A stretch of 64,000 nucleotides of DNA, from assembly GCA_036346205.1 (NCBI GenBank), contig JARFJB010001973.1, positions 886,001-950,000 on the forward strand. Reading direction: 5' to 3'. How positions within the stretch are numbered: position 1 is the stretch's first letter; each line of letters begins with the position of its first letter. The notes below the pieces were generated by a model that saw nothing but the letters and a program-made list of their open reading frames with translations, was not told where the DNA came from and did not search any database. The position numbers and the translations under genes are program-made. Origin of the DNA: Vesta saturnalis (taxonomy: Eukaryota; Arthropoda; Insecta; Coleoptera; Lampyridae). Positions 39,695 through 52,704 of the stretch are shown here, piece after piece.

Positions 39695-40190
39695 CTAATT
39701 CGCGCAAATACCACAGTGAGGGAGCCCTGTACTGTAGCCTATTGAAACAGCCCATACATTCAATTTAAAATTATTTTGATAATCCGCTAGACGTTTAATC
39801 TTTGGATCTTCCTCTGCCCAGAAGTGACTGTTATGACAAACTACCTTGTCTAGTAAAAGCGGATTCATCGGCGAAAAGTATATTTTAAAAATATTAGGAT
39901 TCTGTTTCATTCTTTATTGAAATAATTCGCAAAAGTCTCTTCTCAAAAAAAGATCTTCAGGCAATAATTCTTGTACTTGCCTGTAGTGAAACGGGAGCAA
40001 TAATTGTTCTTTTAATACATGATACACACTAGAAACACTTGCGTTACTTGCCCTTGCCACATTTCTTACACTTATCGTAGGATCCGCAACAACTAGATTT
40101 AAAATATTTTCTTCTGATTGAGGAATTCTTGCCACTCATGGTCTACCAGAATTTACCACTTTTAGCTTAAAGGTTTCAGTCTCACGGCAC
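39695..40190 (-). pseudogene. Tc1/mariner-like transposase fragment
   Basis: The ORF 40135-39914 has a helix-turn-helix portion (TISVRNVARASNASVSSVYH) followed by a YRQVQELLPEDLFLRRDF linker. 39910-39695 continues with SHFWAEEDPK and KLNVWAVSIGY, which follow the first catalytic Asp in this family. The two frames are shifted relative to each other and the C-terminal DDE half is missing. Orientation and type match other DUF4817-related transposase relics in the window. Confidence 0.65.
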
Positions 40191-40904
40191 CGCCTCACTT
40201 AATTCAAAAATGCTTTTGAACCCGGGACACTTCTTCATGGAAATTTTTCCGTGCACCTCCTTTTCGCTGCTTTAGCATTTCGATCACATTCCCCTAATGT
40301 TAACAACATATCGGTATATTCACTATTAGTATATATATTGATTTTAAAAGTTTTTAAAAGCGTTATTACTTGCTAGACAAACCAAAACTATCAATAACAA
40401 TGTGGCAAACGAACCTGTCAAACAAAAAAATCACGAGTCTGCAGTCTAAGTAAATGAAATCAACCCAATGTTTCTTCTTTTAAGTAAAACATGTTAAAAT
40501 CTCAAATAACTCCAAAGTCAGTATTTTTTTTGACTTTCAACAAGAGTACCCTTTTTTGTGACAAATTGTATAAAAAATATTTTTGCCCAAAAAATTAAAA
40601 ATATCCCCATAAAAAAACTTTGGTGGCAAAATAAGTGGAACCCCCCCCCTTTAGCGTCGCTCCTGTATAGAATATTAAAAATTTGTTAACACTATATTAC
40701 GTAATCAAAGGTATTTGTGATCTAAATTTCATTTAGGTATCTTAAACTGTTTCAAAGAATAAAGAAAAAAGGATTTTTAGGACCACTTTTACAGGGCCGT
40801 ATCTTCTTAAGGAGGCATTTGCGGACACATGTTTTTTAACCAAACTAACATTATTTTTAAGATTCCATTTACCTAGAAATTAGCGGAGCGTTTTGAAACA
40901 CTCA

Positions 40905-40905
<1 letters not shown>
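40191..40905. other. intergenic, no gene recognised
   Basis: Contains the non-coding upstream part of the 39.7-40.2 kb transposase relic and AT-rich DNA; no supportable feature. Confidence 0.4.

Positions 40906-40975
<70 letters not shown>
40906..40975. repeat. (TA)n array
   Basis: About 34 TA units directly abutting the left end of the 40.98-42.12 kb element. Confidence 0.95.
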
Positions 40976-40976
<1 letters not shown>

Positions 40977-42116
40977 TCGCCAAAATAAACGGTACCGAAA
41001 TATGGAGGGCTTGCGCGATGTTAGTTTGTTACGTTTGGCTTGACTGTTATTAACCGTCATAATAACGTTATGCAGGTGTTAAAATCGTTCTGAAAATGGT
41101 TTTGATAATTGAAGAAAATGTATCTATAGTAGAACATTATTTCCGTTCATACGGAATTGGACAGGGTAGTTTAATAACTGCTGCACACAGTAAAAGCTTA
41201 ATGTTAGCAATTGTTAAAAAATTTCGTCGCACTAGTAGTGTGTTGTGTCAGCGCAAGAGTGCTTCTGGTCGTCGAAGAACAGTTTGCACCAACGATAATG
41301 AGTAACGGGTTCTTGGCCATGTTTCGTCGTCTCCACAAAGAAGTCTTCGTCGAACTGCGTATAAATTATCATATTCATTGCGGACGCATGTTGAGTCTAG
41401 TATACGGAGATAACCGATTTTTTTAAAAACATATGCATTTAAGACGAAGGTTGTGTTCGCCTAAATGGCTATATCGATACATAAACAACTCGATCTCTTG
41501 GATTTGAACGCCCTGACTTCATTGCAAAGAAACCACTTCACAGTGCTCGAATTACGATTTGGTGTGCTATATCCCGATATAGCATGGTATAATAAGTCCT
41601 TATTTTTTTGAGGGTGGGAATGAACACGCAGTTACTATTAATCAAGAGCGTTACAGGCAGAACATCATCATACCTTTTGTGAGAGATTTAAAACATTTTT
41701 GCCGCGCACGAAATTTACAGTTGAACAGGCAATCGTTTCAACATGATGGCGCCACAAACCATACAGCCAGACACTCATTAGAACTTATCCGCGAACATAT
41801 TGGAAACAGAATAATTTCTCAGACTTCGATAACCCTTCACATTCACCTGACCTTACGCCGCCTGATGTATACATTTGGGGTAAGAAAGAGTCAGTATTCC
41901 GCTCTGACGATGCACCAATGGATATTTCAGTACTGTACAACAATAATAACTTATTTTCAACAACTGCGTCAACCACTAATCCACTATTTATGATTATGTT
42001 CAATGATCTCCAACATCATTATGAAACTTGTTTACGCCGTAATGGTGCTCATTTTGAACATGTAAATTACAAAAAAATAATGTTGTTTTCGGTACAATTT
42101 ATTTTGGCGAATACTG
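40976..42116 (+). mobile_element. degenerate Tc1/mariner-like transposon, ~1.14 kb
   Basis: Terminal inverted repeats: left CTCGCCAAAATAAACGGTACCGAAA, right the complement of TTCGCCAAAATAAATTGTACCGAAA, differing at a few positions. TA dinucleotides flank both ends. The interior is one broken transposase gene in + orientation. The size is normal for a simple mariner-like element. Confidence 0.8.
41096..42000 (+). pseudogene. transposase of the 40.98 kb element, heavily decayed
   Basis: ATG 41096 begins IEENVSIVEHYFRSYG, an N-terminal helix region, and LCQRKSASGRRRTV follows near its end. Then come many stops and frame changes. Near 41740 FQHDGATNHTARHSLELI holds the second Asp of the DDE_3 domain. 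Shortly after, in another frame, the DLTPPDVYIWG segment precedes the third acidic residue. It cannot encode an active enzyme. Confidence 0.7.
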
Positions 42117-42117
42117 T

Positions 42118-43680
42118 ATTTGAAAAATTTCTAATATAAGTTCATATTCGGAATATGTTATCTAGGCGATATAAATTATTGCACAAAGCCCATTTTATTG
42201 GTAAGTATAGAAATCTCAATTGCGGGACAAGGTCTGCGGTCGGCTGGTGTAACTATATTTTCGATTTCTTGTTTCAGAGTGTTCATGGTTTCTTCATCCC
42301 GATCATTGACTGTAGAACTCAACCATAATATTTGCTTTGCACGGCTCATTAAGTCAATACTAAATAAAAGATTAAACCACCAAAGTTAATATTTTACAAC
42401 ATAACTAATATCTTATTTTTAATTTAGATCAAATGAATTAAAGATAGTGTGGATATGTTCATATTTACATTTATTATGCAATATCAAAGACAAGTTTGGA
42501 ATAAAAGGTATTGTATCTCCCATCATACGTGCAAAGACGTAGTTATCAACACAGACCAGAAATCGAGTAAACAATACTTTCGTAAATTTTTTTTAATTAA
42601 AGGACCAATCGTTAAATGATTTTAAAAAAAAGTATATTGAAGTAATAATGTAATAATAAACTTCAATATTTTTAAGTTATTTGCGCAGAAACCTTTAACA
42701 CAGTAAATTTCATTAGTTGCACTAAATTTGTTCTTAATGCCCAGTTTATAAAAATAAACGAATTTCATTTTAAACCGATTCATATTAACATTTCTTTCTG
42801 TTCGAACGCAATCTCCTTTCTACATGTTATTGTCGGTGTTCTCCGACCCACTTGTAATTTGACCCCGTACAAACCAGCGTATTTTACAAAATTTGGATTC
42901 ATGTGTCAATTAAATAACTACATTTTTCTCATCTGATTATATTTGGTCAGACAGTTTATATGAGAAATTAATTTGGAATTTATAGTTCAAGTACCTAATC
43001 ATTACAATGATTTCAAACATATTCAAGATATTATTTATTACTGCGATTTCGCATAATTATGAAATATTACATTCATTATACCAAGGATACACTACCTGCA
43101 AAAATTCTACTTTTTCGGTACAAAATAATGCTTTGATACGTAATATAACTTATCTGTTCGCAACTGGTTACACATAACTATTTAAAAAATAAACAAAAAG
43201 TAAGAAACATGTTTATAATTTTTTTTTTATTTATTGTTCTAAAATTCTGTAAATACCATACTACAGAGATAATTCATGCATACTACCACTTATTATGCAC
43301 AAATTAAATTAGCGATTTATTTCAGACCTAAAATTTAGCCACAAAAATATTGAATCCAGAATTTGTGCAAGCAATGACGTATGGTCATGATACATCATTG
43401 ACCTACAGCTATAGTAAATTTTACAGCATCCTCGGTGCTTAAAATAGCTCTTAATTTTCGTTAAGACTTACAACCGTAACAAAATCACATTCTGAATGTT
43501 ATTCATTAATTAACAGAATAGTTCAGATTTACATAAGTTGGTGGCGCCACTATACAATCAGTTTAATGAGGTCACAATAGCAAAGGTGCATACCTAATTT
43601 ACCATCATGAAAAGTGACACCGTTTGCACAAAAACTCACTTTTATTCCACAATACTATTAACGTGTAGAGTAAGACAATA
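42118..43680. other. 1.5 kb AT-rich intergenic DNA
   Basis: No family resemblance in any frame, no tandem structure and no inverted ends seen. Confidence 0.45.
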
Positions 43681-44629
43681 CAGGGTCCGCCTTTGGGAGC
43701 TGATCCTATGAGTATCTGCTAAACCAAACTTACTATAATTTTGAAAATTTGGTGACAGGGTAATGATGTTAGGGCTAACTGATCTAAAATATTGTCACGT
43801 TCGTACCACTTCCGGAAGTCAGTACTTAGTCGCTTATTTTAAATGGAACACCCGTATATTAATACATTTTTGGATTCTATGTCGAATTTTAAGTTAAGTT
43901 TGTTAAATAGACTAGATACGAAATTTCAGTCATTTTAAAAAAACATTTTTCTAAAAAATTGACAGATGCGGTCTTAGCAATAACTCATTAATTGTTCTGT
44001 TTTGTGAAACAATTTGAATAAAACTTTGAGGTGTTGTAGGCAAAGGTTTATTGCAACAGTCTGCAAAAATGACATTTGTATTTTTCATAAAAATAAAATT
44101 ATGAATGTCTAAACTTGACTATCAAGAAATGCAAGTTACTCAAAAAATCAAATGGAAACCCTATTTTTATTACTCAGATCGATTTAACGTCAAAAATTAA
44201 GGTAAGTTTGTTTAAAACTTTATTTGCCTAAACGTAACAGTTTCATACTTATTATCAAAAAGTCCCAATTTTAAAATTTGTGATAAAATGAGCTACATAC
44301 TTAAATCTAGCATTCCTTGTTCGTGGTCACCATGAAAACCAAATAATTGAGAATTGAAATAAAGAAAAATATTTGAAAAAGTTACTGCAAAAATTATAAA
44401 ATTGATAATTTTGGGATTCAAAAGTCATTTTGCCAAATAGAAATTTTCTAAGTCATTTTTTCAAATTCGATATACAATATAAGTGTAAAAATTTAATACT
44501 TTATGAGTAAATCGAAAAACTACTTTTTACTGCGGAGGTAGTAACTACATACTTATCAGTGCATTATTACACGATAAAGTCGCTTATTTAGTATTTCTTG
44601 CTCGTGATCAAATGTAAATTATTCACAAT

Positions 44630-45689
44630 AAATGTTTAAAATGTTTCCCGTTAGACGCAAGACATTGTTGAACCCGTCTTACAACGGCTTCATTCGTAGC
44701 CCTTTGAATTTCTTGTGGAGAAGGAGAATTGAAGGCATTTTGCACTCTTGCTATGCAAGTCGTTAGTGGTGTAGCATAAACAATATTTTTAATTCGACCT
44801 CAAAGGCGTAAGATCAGGTGACCTAGGTGGCCATGGAAAGGGACCATTATTGGAAAACCAACGATCTTCAAAAATTTCATAAAGTTTCATGGAAACAGCG
44901 TTGGTGTTGTGAGGCGGCGCACCGTCTTGTTGGTACCATAAATTTTCCCTTTCTAGATTTAATCGGGGTTGAATTCGAGTGTTTAGTTTCTCAAGATAAT
45001 TTTCTCTCTCAAATTTTCGTTGTAAAAATACACGTCAAAGATTTCATTATTCCGAATAGCACAAAATACGTTAAAATTCCAAATTTCCTGAAAATGGCAT
45101 TCGCGAATTGGATTGCTATTTTCGTTATTCCAATAATCCGAGTTTCGGCGATTAAGTATGCCATTTTTCGTAAATTTAGATTCGTCCGTCCATATGATAT
45201 TAGTAAAAAAATTAGGAATTTCTTGTATTTTGAGCAAAATTATTTCACAAAATTCGATACCTTTCAAGAAATCCGCTTCTTTCAAATGTTGAACTAATTG
45301 TAAACGTATGGTCTAAACTTATGTTTCTTAAGAATTCTTCTGATAGTTGTTGATGTTAAGCCAATATCTGTTTTCGCGTCGTTTATGGAATTACAAGGAT
45401 AGGCACGGAAATATCCTAAAGTTACAACTTCATTCTGTTCGTTATCAATAGTAGTTTTTTTGCGAGGCACAGAGTCTTTAAATGTGCCAAACTGTTCCAA
45501 ATTTTGAACCACACGTCTTATTGTATCTGCTGATGGTCGGGGGCGCTCAGAATAGCGTTCGATAAATGTTCTTACTGTTCGTTTTACAACCCTACGACAT
45601 TCTCCGTGAATTAAAATTAAATTCAAATAATCTGCATTAGAATATTCAAGCCGAGCCATTTCATCAAGAAAAACACAAACTGTCAACAA
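44630..45689 (-). pseudogene. Tc1-like transposase gene of the foldback element
   Basis: The N-terminal part 45689-45294 is open: EYSNADYLNLILIHGECRRV, then RPRPSADTIRRVVQNLEQFG and TTIRRILKKHKFRPY. It is the DUF4817-type and helix-turn-helix region. A frame change leads to 45285-44983 with FLKGIEFCEIIL, IIWTDESKFTKNG (first catalytic Asp in TDES) and REKI. The remaining C-terminal DDE region continues in the left arm to about 44630. The gene crosses from the core into the arm. It has one clear frameshift near 45290 and further defects. Confidence 0.8.
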
Positions 45690-45829
45690 TTTTATTAAAT
45701 TATTGCCTACAACAGAAAAACAAAATAAATAAGCATCTTTATCGTGTAATGATGCCCTGATAAGTATGTATTACCTCCGCAGTAAAAAGTAGTTTTTTTC
45801 GATTTATCTTGAGATATTAAACACTCGAA

Positions 45830-46195
45830 TTCAACCCCCATTAAATCTAGAAAGGGAAAATTTATGGTACCAACAAGACGCTGCGCCGCCTCACAACACC
45901 AACGCTGTTTCGATGAAACTTTATGAAATTTTAGAAGATCGTAGGTTTGCCAATAATGGTCCCTTTCCATGGCCACCTAGGTCACCTGATCTTACGCCAA
46001 TAGATTTTTATCTTTGAGGTCGAATTAAAAATATTGTTTATGCTACACCACTAACGACTTGCATAGCAAGAGTGCAAAATGCCTTCAATTCTCCTTCTCC
46101 ACAAGAAATTCAAAGGGCTACGAATGAAGCCGTTGTAAGACGGGTTCAACAATGTCTTGCGTCTAACGGGAAACATTTTGAACATTTATTGTGAA
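45830..46195 (+). pseudogene. second, inverted copy of the transposase C-terminus (right arm)
   Basis: A + strand reading of the right arm gives WYQQDAAPPHNTNAVSMKL (second catalytic Asp), WPPRSPDLTPIDFYL, one TGA, then RIKNIVYATPL and a KHFEHLL ending at TGA. This equals the C-terminal third of the - strand transposase but lies in opposite orientation. It has no N-terminal half and no start codon, so it is a by-product of arm duplication. Confidence 0.8.
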
Positions 46196-47129
46196 TTAAT
46201 TTACATTTGATCACGAGCAAGAAATACTAAATAAGCGACTTTATCGTGTAATAATGCACTGATAAGTATGTAGTTACTACCTCCGCAGAAAAAGTAGTTT
46301 TTTCCATTTACTCATAAAGTATTAAATTTTTACACTTATATTGTATATCGAATTTGAAAAAATGACTTAGAAAATTTCTATTTGGCAAAATGACTTTTGA
46401 ATCCCAAAATTATCAATTTTATAATTTTTGCAGTAACTTTTTCAAATATCTTTCTTTATTTCAATTCTCAATTATTTGGTTTCCATGGTGACCACGAACA
46501 AGGAATGCTAGGTTTAAGTATGTAGCTCATTTTTATCACAAATTTTAAAATTGGGACTTTTTGATAATAAGTATGGAATTGTTACGTTTAGGCAAATAAA
46601 GTTTTAAACAAACTTACCTTAATTTTGACGTTAAATCGATCTGAGCAATAAAAATAGGGTTTCCATTTGATTTTTTGAGTAACTTGTTTAGACATTCATA
46701 ATTTTATTTTATGAAAAATACAAATGTCATTTTTGCAGACTGTTGCAATAAACCTTTGCCTACAACACCTCAAAGTTCTATTGAAATTGTTTGACAAAAC
46801 AGAACAAAGTTATTGCTAAGGCCGCATCTGTAAATTTTTTAGAAAAATGTTTTTTTAAAACGACTGACATTTCGTATCTAGTTTATTTAACAAACTTAAC
46901 TTAAAATTCGACATAGAATCCAAAAATGTATTAATATACGGGTGTTCCATTTAAAATAAGCGACTATACCGACTTCCGGTATAACCGGAAGTGGTACGAA
47001 CGTGAAAATATTTTAGATGAGTTAGCCCTAACATCATTACCCTGTCACCAAATTTTAAAAATTATAGTAAGTTTGGTTTAGCAGATACTCATAGGATCAA
47101 CTCCCAAAGGCGGACCCTGTATAGTTAAA

Positions 47130-47510
47130 AATTGTGAAATCTATTTAAGAACATGTCACAGTATACGATGATGTACACGCACACGCAAACGCACACGCAC
47201 ATGCACACGCAGATGAAACTGTGAAACTTTGTAAAATGATGTAATAGGTCAGTTATTCAGCATAGAAAAGGTTGGTTGCGTAGCTTTTATACCTACATAA
47301 GTATATGTAGGTTGGAAAGTAAAAAAATAATAAGCAGCAAAATCAGCAGACGACAAACGTGATCAATGGGACAAAAGTGAAATGACAGAATTGATACTTG
47401 ATACTTAAGATCCTACATCAGGAAGACAATCAAACGTTTTAGATGCATGGATTGTGTAAACAAGTTAGGAGGACCATGCAAATCACTAACAACTAGATTT
47501 ACAGAATGGT
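47130..47510. other. short spacer with CA-rich tract
   Basis: A CACACG-rich tract at 47175-47215 lies between the foldback element and the gypsy remnant. No gene. Confidence 0.45.
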
Positions 47511-47511
47511 C

Positions 47512-48695
47512 TTAATCGGTAGAATAATCATCAGAGTGACAAAAAGCGTTAGAGAGCACAAAATTATGTTTCCATTTGCGATCATTCAAGGAGAATTGGC
47601 GATCTTGTCGATGTTTGTAACGAGTTAATGTCATAGGCAGCCATTTATTGGTGTAATTAAAGAGAACGTCCATAAAGAGAATGTCCTTACGTGGAGAACA
47701 AATGGTGCAGTCACGAACATACAAGCGATATCTGCACGCAGGGCCGTAGTTCAAGGAAATTGTAGCAACGGCTTTTTTATCACAGCAAAATTACTAGAGG
47801 TTGTAGCATCCCTAATTTCTGAAGTCACTCTATGACGTTGTTTTTTAAGAACAAGTATACGTTAACTACTAGAATAGGAACCGGAAAGACAAAAATATGT
47901 ATGCGTTTATACAAAAGACCATCCTGAAAGCATCATGAAAAAACACTTCTATGAGATGAAAAATCTTTAATCTTTAATTAGCAAAGTAATTAAAGTACTA
48001 GTAAGTTTAACGGTATCGACTTGAAGGACCAAACGAGGTAAAAGATAACGTTCTTTACCTTTGCTGTAAAGTTATATTACTGTAAGCGTAGAGCCCATCT
48101 AGTTAAACAACCACACTGATTTTGTAATTTATTCAAACAGATAAGCAAGTGACGACCAGAAGAAATGTATGGCTGAAACTTTTCAATTGCCCAGATGAGA
48201 ACTAGACGCTCATTCTCTGTAATGGTGGAATATCGTTCAGCTTTAGATAAAGGTCGGTTAAAAGAATTAACAACTTTTATCTCATAGTCAAATTGCTAGC
48301 TTGAGGCGGCACCAGTCCAAAATTTTATGCATTATCTGTATAATAGATGATGAGAGAGAGATAGGTGAAAAGAGTAGATGTTCTTTCAAAGACGTAAAAT
48401 CTAACTCACATTCAGTAGAACAAACAAAATGAGTATTTTTCTTCGTAAGTGAGAGACCGGTGAAGAAAGATTTGGGACGAACCTGAAATACTAAGACTTT
48501 ACACCGAACGAACGGTGTATATCAGACACTTTAGTAGGATTAGGAATAGAGATAATAACGGCGTTTTGTCCTGCTCAACGAAAGACCGTCTTTATTTGCA
48601 ATGTAAGTTTAGACTTACATAAATAGCATTTGTCCTGACGTAAAGTAACATCAGCAGTGGATCAACAGGAAAGAATTTTCTCTATAACCTCTAGG
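47512..48695 (-). pseudogene. Ty3/gypsy pol, downstream part (RT end, RNase H, integrase scraps)
   Basis: Reading the - strand from 48695, fragments show a KILS...LR-KCYLCKSK segment, then a FVPNLSS segment after the reverse transcriptase. The RNase H motif SKAERYSTITENERLVLIWA lies near 48250-48190. The 47754-47512 ORF contains YVRDCTICSPRKD, resembling an integrase zinc-binding 'C..C' neighbourhood, but this is weak. Stops and frameshifts are abundant. It is the 3' portion of the element whose upstream RT is at 52.75-53.2 kb. Confidence 0.65.
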
Positions 48696-48911
48696 TTTTT
48701 TTTTGTGATAATTTATTAGCAATCAGAACAGTTTACATTAAATTTGTACTATGAGCTAATAGTAGGACTTGTGTTGACATGTGAAGGGTAGCGCCCAGTG
48801 GTGCTTGCCCTTATGTTACAATATATTGTTTAACAAAATAACTATACCTAACAAATTACATATGTACATTAATCTGAGATTTTAAAACATAATGACCCTA
48901 ATTCACAGTAA

Positions 48912-51430
48912 TTAATGAGAAGGTGCTGCTAAATCCCGTGGCCAGTTTCTTTTTAGTCGTTTGTAGTGCCTAGCTTCCAGTAGCGGTTGGACCATTTCGT
49001 TTGGATATGATTCCAGTTTATTTTGGTGTTTGATTACCATTTTCTGAATGACCTCTGATACGAAGGGTATGTTTAAATCTGTATGAATTGTCTGGTTAGA
49101 CACAAACCAGGGGGCGTTAAAAATCTTACGTAATGTTTTTGATTGAAAACGTTGAATAATGTTGATGTTTGATTTACATGAACATCCCCAAAGCTCTATA
49201 CCGTATGTCCACACTGGTTTTATAATTGCATTATAAATGAGGACTTTGTTTTTAATAGATAACGGTGCTTTCCTACATAATAGCCAATACATTTTCTTGA
49301 CCTTCAGATCCATTTCTTTCCTTTTTTATTTATATGTGTCTTCCACGTTAGTTTGGAATCCAAGTGCATCCCCAGATACCTGGTTTCTTTGGTTTGTGAT
49401 ACTAGTGAATTATTTATTGTGACTTGAGGGCATTGTTGACGTCTTAATGTGAATGTTATAGTTACTGTCTTTGTCTCGTTCACTTTGATCTTCCACTTTT
49501 GTAGCCAGTCTTCATGTAAGTAGATATGTCACTGGAGCATTTGGCTGGCTACCACAGGGTCTGCGTCAGTTGCTAGTATAGCCGTGTCGTCTGCGAAAGT
49601 TCCAATTAATGTATCTTCCATCTTTGGTATGTAGTATGTAGAGGACAGGACCCAGCACGCTTCCCTGAGGATGCCAGAGTTGATACTACAGGGATTTGAT
49701 GTTGCATTTCCGTAACGAACATGAAAACTACGCTTCGTCGGTAGGATTTTAGGAGCAGGAAGTATTTGTGGGAAAGTACTGTTTTGCTTTTAAACAGGAG
49801 TCCTCTGTGCCACACCTTGTCGAATGCTTGAATAATATCACGAAACAGTGCTGAACAATATTTCTTTTCTTTGAAGGTTTTGTTTATTTTATCTATTACG
49901 CGGTGACACTATTGGACGGTCGAGTGCTCATGTCCAAATCCAAATTGATGAGTAGGTATCCAACCTCCTTCTACATGTTCTGTACGTATTCTTCTGCCAT
50001 TTTAAATTTCTTAGGCCAGTAGGACAGGCGAAATACCGCACTAGATATAGTAGTAATTAGAATTAACTCTTTTCTGGGAAGCTCTATCAATACTTGTCCT
50101 GTTATTTGATCAACTCCAGGAGCTTTATTTTTTGCCAGCAGATTAATTTCTTTTTTGATTTCATAAGGCGAAACAGGTGCAATTGGAAGGCTAAGCTGTA
50201 ATGGTGATTCAATGTAATCCTCAATTTTTTTATTTGGGTCTGTAGAGTGAGGAGTGAAGACTTTTTTAAAATGACGTGCAAATGTGTTTGCTTTCTCCTC
50301 ATCAGATCTGGCCCATTCCCTTGTTTCAGTTCGAATTGGAGGGATTGTAGTTTGAGGTCTTTTAAATCCTTTCGTTGCTCGTCAAATTGTATAATCATTT
50401 TTGGATAGCGTCGAGATGTATGCATTGAATTTATCATTTCGGAATTCCTTTAACTTAGCCTTTAATTTGTTTATTAATCTGTTGTATATGTTTCCATCCT
50501 TTGCGTTGTGTGTTTTCTGCCAGATTGTCCTTGTTCTCTTTTTTCTGCTATTAATTTCTTGATTTCAAGAGGAATATTAATAGCACTTTGGTGTTGTTCT
50601 GTTTGGGGGATGGAGTGCTTTACGGCTTCTTGTATGATTTCTGTTTAATAATCTGTAGCTCGATCTAACTCATCAGGTTCTTTTATTTTGATCTTTAGGT
50701 TTACGTTTGTATCAATGTAGTTTCGAAAGGTATCACAATTTGTGAATTTATTATGTAACATACTACTACGTTGTTTTAAAATTACCGAAGAACTAATCGT
50801 CACAATAATGGGTGAATGGTCTGAGGAGAGATCATAACTTGATTCTACTGTGGTATAATTTGGTGAGATGCCGTTCGTGACACAGAAGTCCAGCAAATCA
50901 GGCACTTTGTTGAAGTCTGTTGGCCAATAAGTGGGTTTCCCGGAGGAGAGAAACCCGAAGTTGTTTTTACTTATACATTCATAAAGTTGCCTGCCTTTAG
51001 GAGTAACCAATCGCGAACCCCAATGAGTATGTTTTGAATTGAAGTCTCCACCCGCTATAAATGATGATCCAAGTGTATGTAGAAACTGATAGAGCTGAAG
51101 TGTGATCGTATGTCTTGATGGACAGTATACCGCTGAAACAACCAGTGATTGTGGTAACCTGTTGACTTGAATGGTTGTGGCTTGAATATGGTCTGTTTTG
51201 AATTGAGGCAGTTCATGATGCACTATGTTTTCCTTTATTAAGATTGCAGTACCACCATGGGCTGTTCCATCTGGGTGTTTTGTATGATAAATTGAATATG
51301 TGGGAATTTTAACATGTGTCCTCGTTCTGTAGTGGGATTCGGAAATAGGCATTATATCAATACTGTTTATTTTGAGGAAAATTTGAATTTCATCAGTATG
51401 TTGGAGTTCCATACAGCTATTCTTAAAAAC
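48912..51430 (-). pseudogene. Jockey ORF2 endonuclease-reverse transcriptase
   Basis: The endonuclease (51412-50645) is open over 255 codons with ISESHYR, GGTAILIKENI, VVSAVYCPS, GGDFNSKHTHWGS and SSDHSPIIVTI, giving the full apurinic-endonuclease-like motif set including the catalytic SDH. The RT region (50600-49320) is fragmentary. The C-terminus (49313-48912) has APLSIKNKVLIYNAIIKPVW, GIELWGC and RKIFNAPWFV, the common Jockey tail, ending at a stop just before the 3' UTR. The endonuclease nicks target DNA for target-primed reverse transcription. It is inactive because the RT is broken. Confidence 0.85.
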
Positions 51431-51639
51431 TGTGCCATTATGATGCTATTTTATTTATGACTGTGGTGGCATATTTAGAATAGTGCTATTTTGCTGAATT
51501 AGCTGGTAGTATAGATTTTTGAACTCATCTAGGAAATTTAGGAATATTGATTCGTTTGTTGTTTGTGTATGATTTGAGTTGGATTTAAGGACTTGACTAT
51601 ACTGTTTGTTTATGGGCGGATTGTATGAAGGAGTTTAAT

Positions 51640-52704
51640 TAGGGAGTGACGGGAATTGGCTTTGAGTTAAGGTTGGAGCTGTAGTTCTTCTGATGACTCC
51701 AGTATGTGGCAGAATTCTCACAGGTTGGTATTTTTTTGCAGTTCTCGATATACGGCGCATCCTTTATAATTTGCCGTATTTGGACCTTCACATAGGGCAC
51801 ACTTAGCGGGAGTTGTGTTGCTTTTAGTACAAGTGGCGGAGTTGTGGGCACCTCCATATTTTATGCATGCGTAAGGTTTATTGCAGTAGGCTTTCGTGTA
51901 ATTGTATGCCTGGCAACGTGAGCACTGAGCTAAATCTGTTTTCCTCCTTGGTGGTTCTACACAAATATTTGTATTTGAATTTATAAATGTCTTTATTGTT
52001 TTCTGCCGGCTTTAAGTCGACAAAAATAGAGGCAAGGGATCTTTGGTGCTTCTACTCCTGATATTGTAGATATTCCTAACATTAAAACCGTTTTTAGTTA
52101 GTTCTTTTGTTATAAGCTCAATAGGTACAGAGTGATGAAGATTACGTATGACGACTCTATATGCACGATTTTCCTTCATTTGATAGGTGTGATGTACTAT
52201 AATTTTGTTTGCAGGTGTTTTATTAGTGTGCGGTGGGAATCAGACGTTTTAACGTTTACTTTCATAGAATTATTTGCCATTGCTTTGCAATCATAATCTT
52301 TTCTAAAATAACAAGGTTGAGGTTTTAAGCATATCAGGGAAGTTTTTAGCACCATGCATAAACACAGGAGGGGTTTAGGAGTATTTTCTTTTTGGTTTTG
52401 TTTCCATCTGCTTGATTTTGTACCATTTCCACATCATCCTGTTGTGCAGCTAATGGTGCATATTTGTTTGTATCATGAACGTCAACCTTTGTTATAATTT
52501 GATTTGCTTTGGGTTTCTTTTGTGATATCCTTCTTTTATTATTTTTCTTACTTCCTGCCAAGAAATTTGTAAGTGGTAGTTGGAAGGTGTTGCATTTGTG
52601 TTAGATATGGATTCGTAATCTGGGAGTGAGTATTTTGCACAAATGCGGGAGCACCTGACAACGCGTGTTATTATTTGGAACAAAGTTTGGTTGTATTGAG
52701 GCAT
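51640..52704 (-). pseudogene. Jockey ORF1 (gag-like) with zinc knuckles
   Basis: The 52561-52346 ORF is Lys/Asn/Gln-rich (SKKNNKRRISQKKPKANQ). After frame changes, CCHC-like knuckles appear near 51940-51770, of the type CSRC...YCNKPYAC and CALCEGPN...GCA, followed by the 51857-51639 ORF. This arrangement (RNA-binding gag with C-terminal zinc knuckles) is typical for Jockey clade ORF1, which packages the element RNA. Multiple frameshifts are present. Confidence 0.65.

Larger units (their letters stand above)
43681..47119. mobile_element. Tc1-like giant foldback transposon, arms about 1.3 kb
   Basis: Starts CAGGGTCCGCCTTTGGGAG and ends with the complement, with TA on both sides. Left arm 43681-~45000 pairs with right arm ~45806-47119 over essentially the full length, leaving an ~800-bp core. 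The arms contain not just non-coding TIR but also the 3' half of the transposase gene: on the - strand in the left arm, on the + strand in the right arm. Both arms show separate small decays. The CAGGGT terminus, TA site and transposase type relate it to the 25.3-kb element. Confidence 0.85.

Noticed and set aside
44827..45297. 156-codon + strand ORF in the foldback element
   Set aside because: It is the antisense of the - strand transposase in the left arm.
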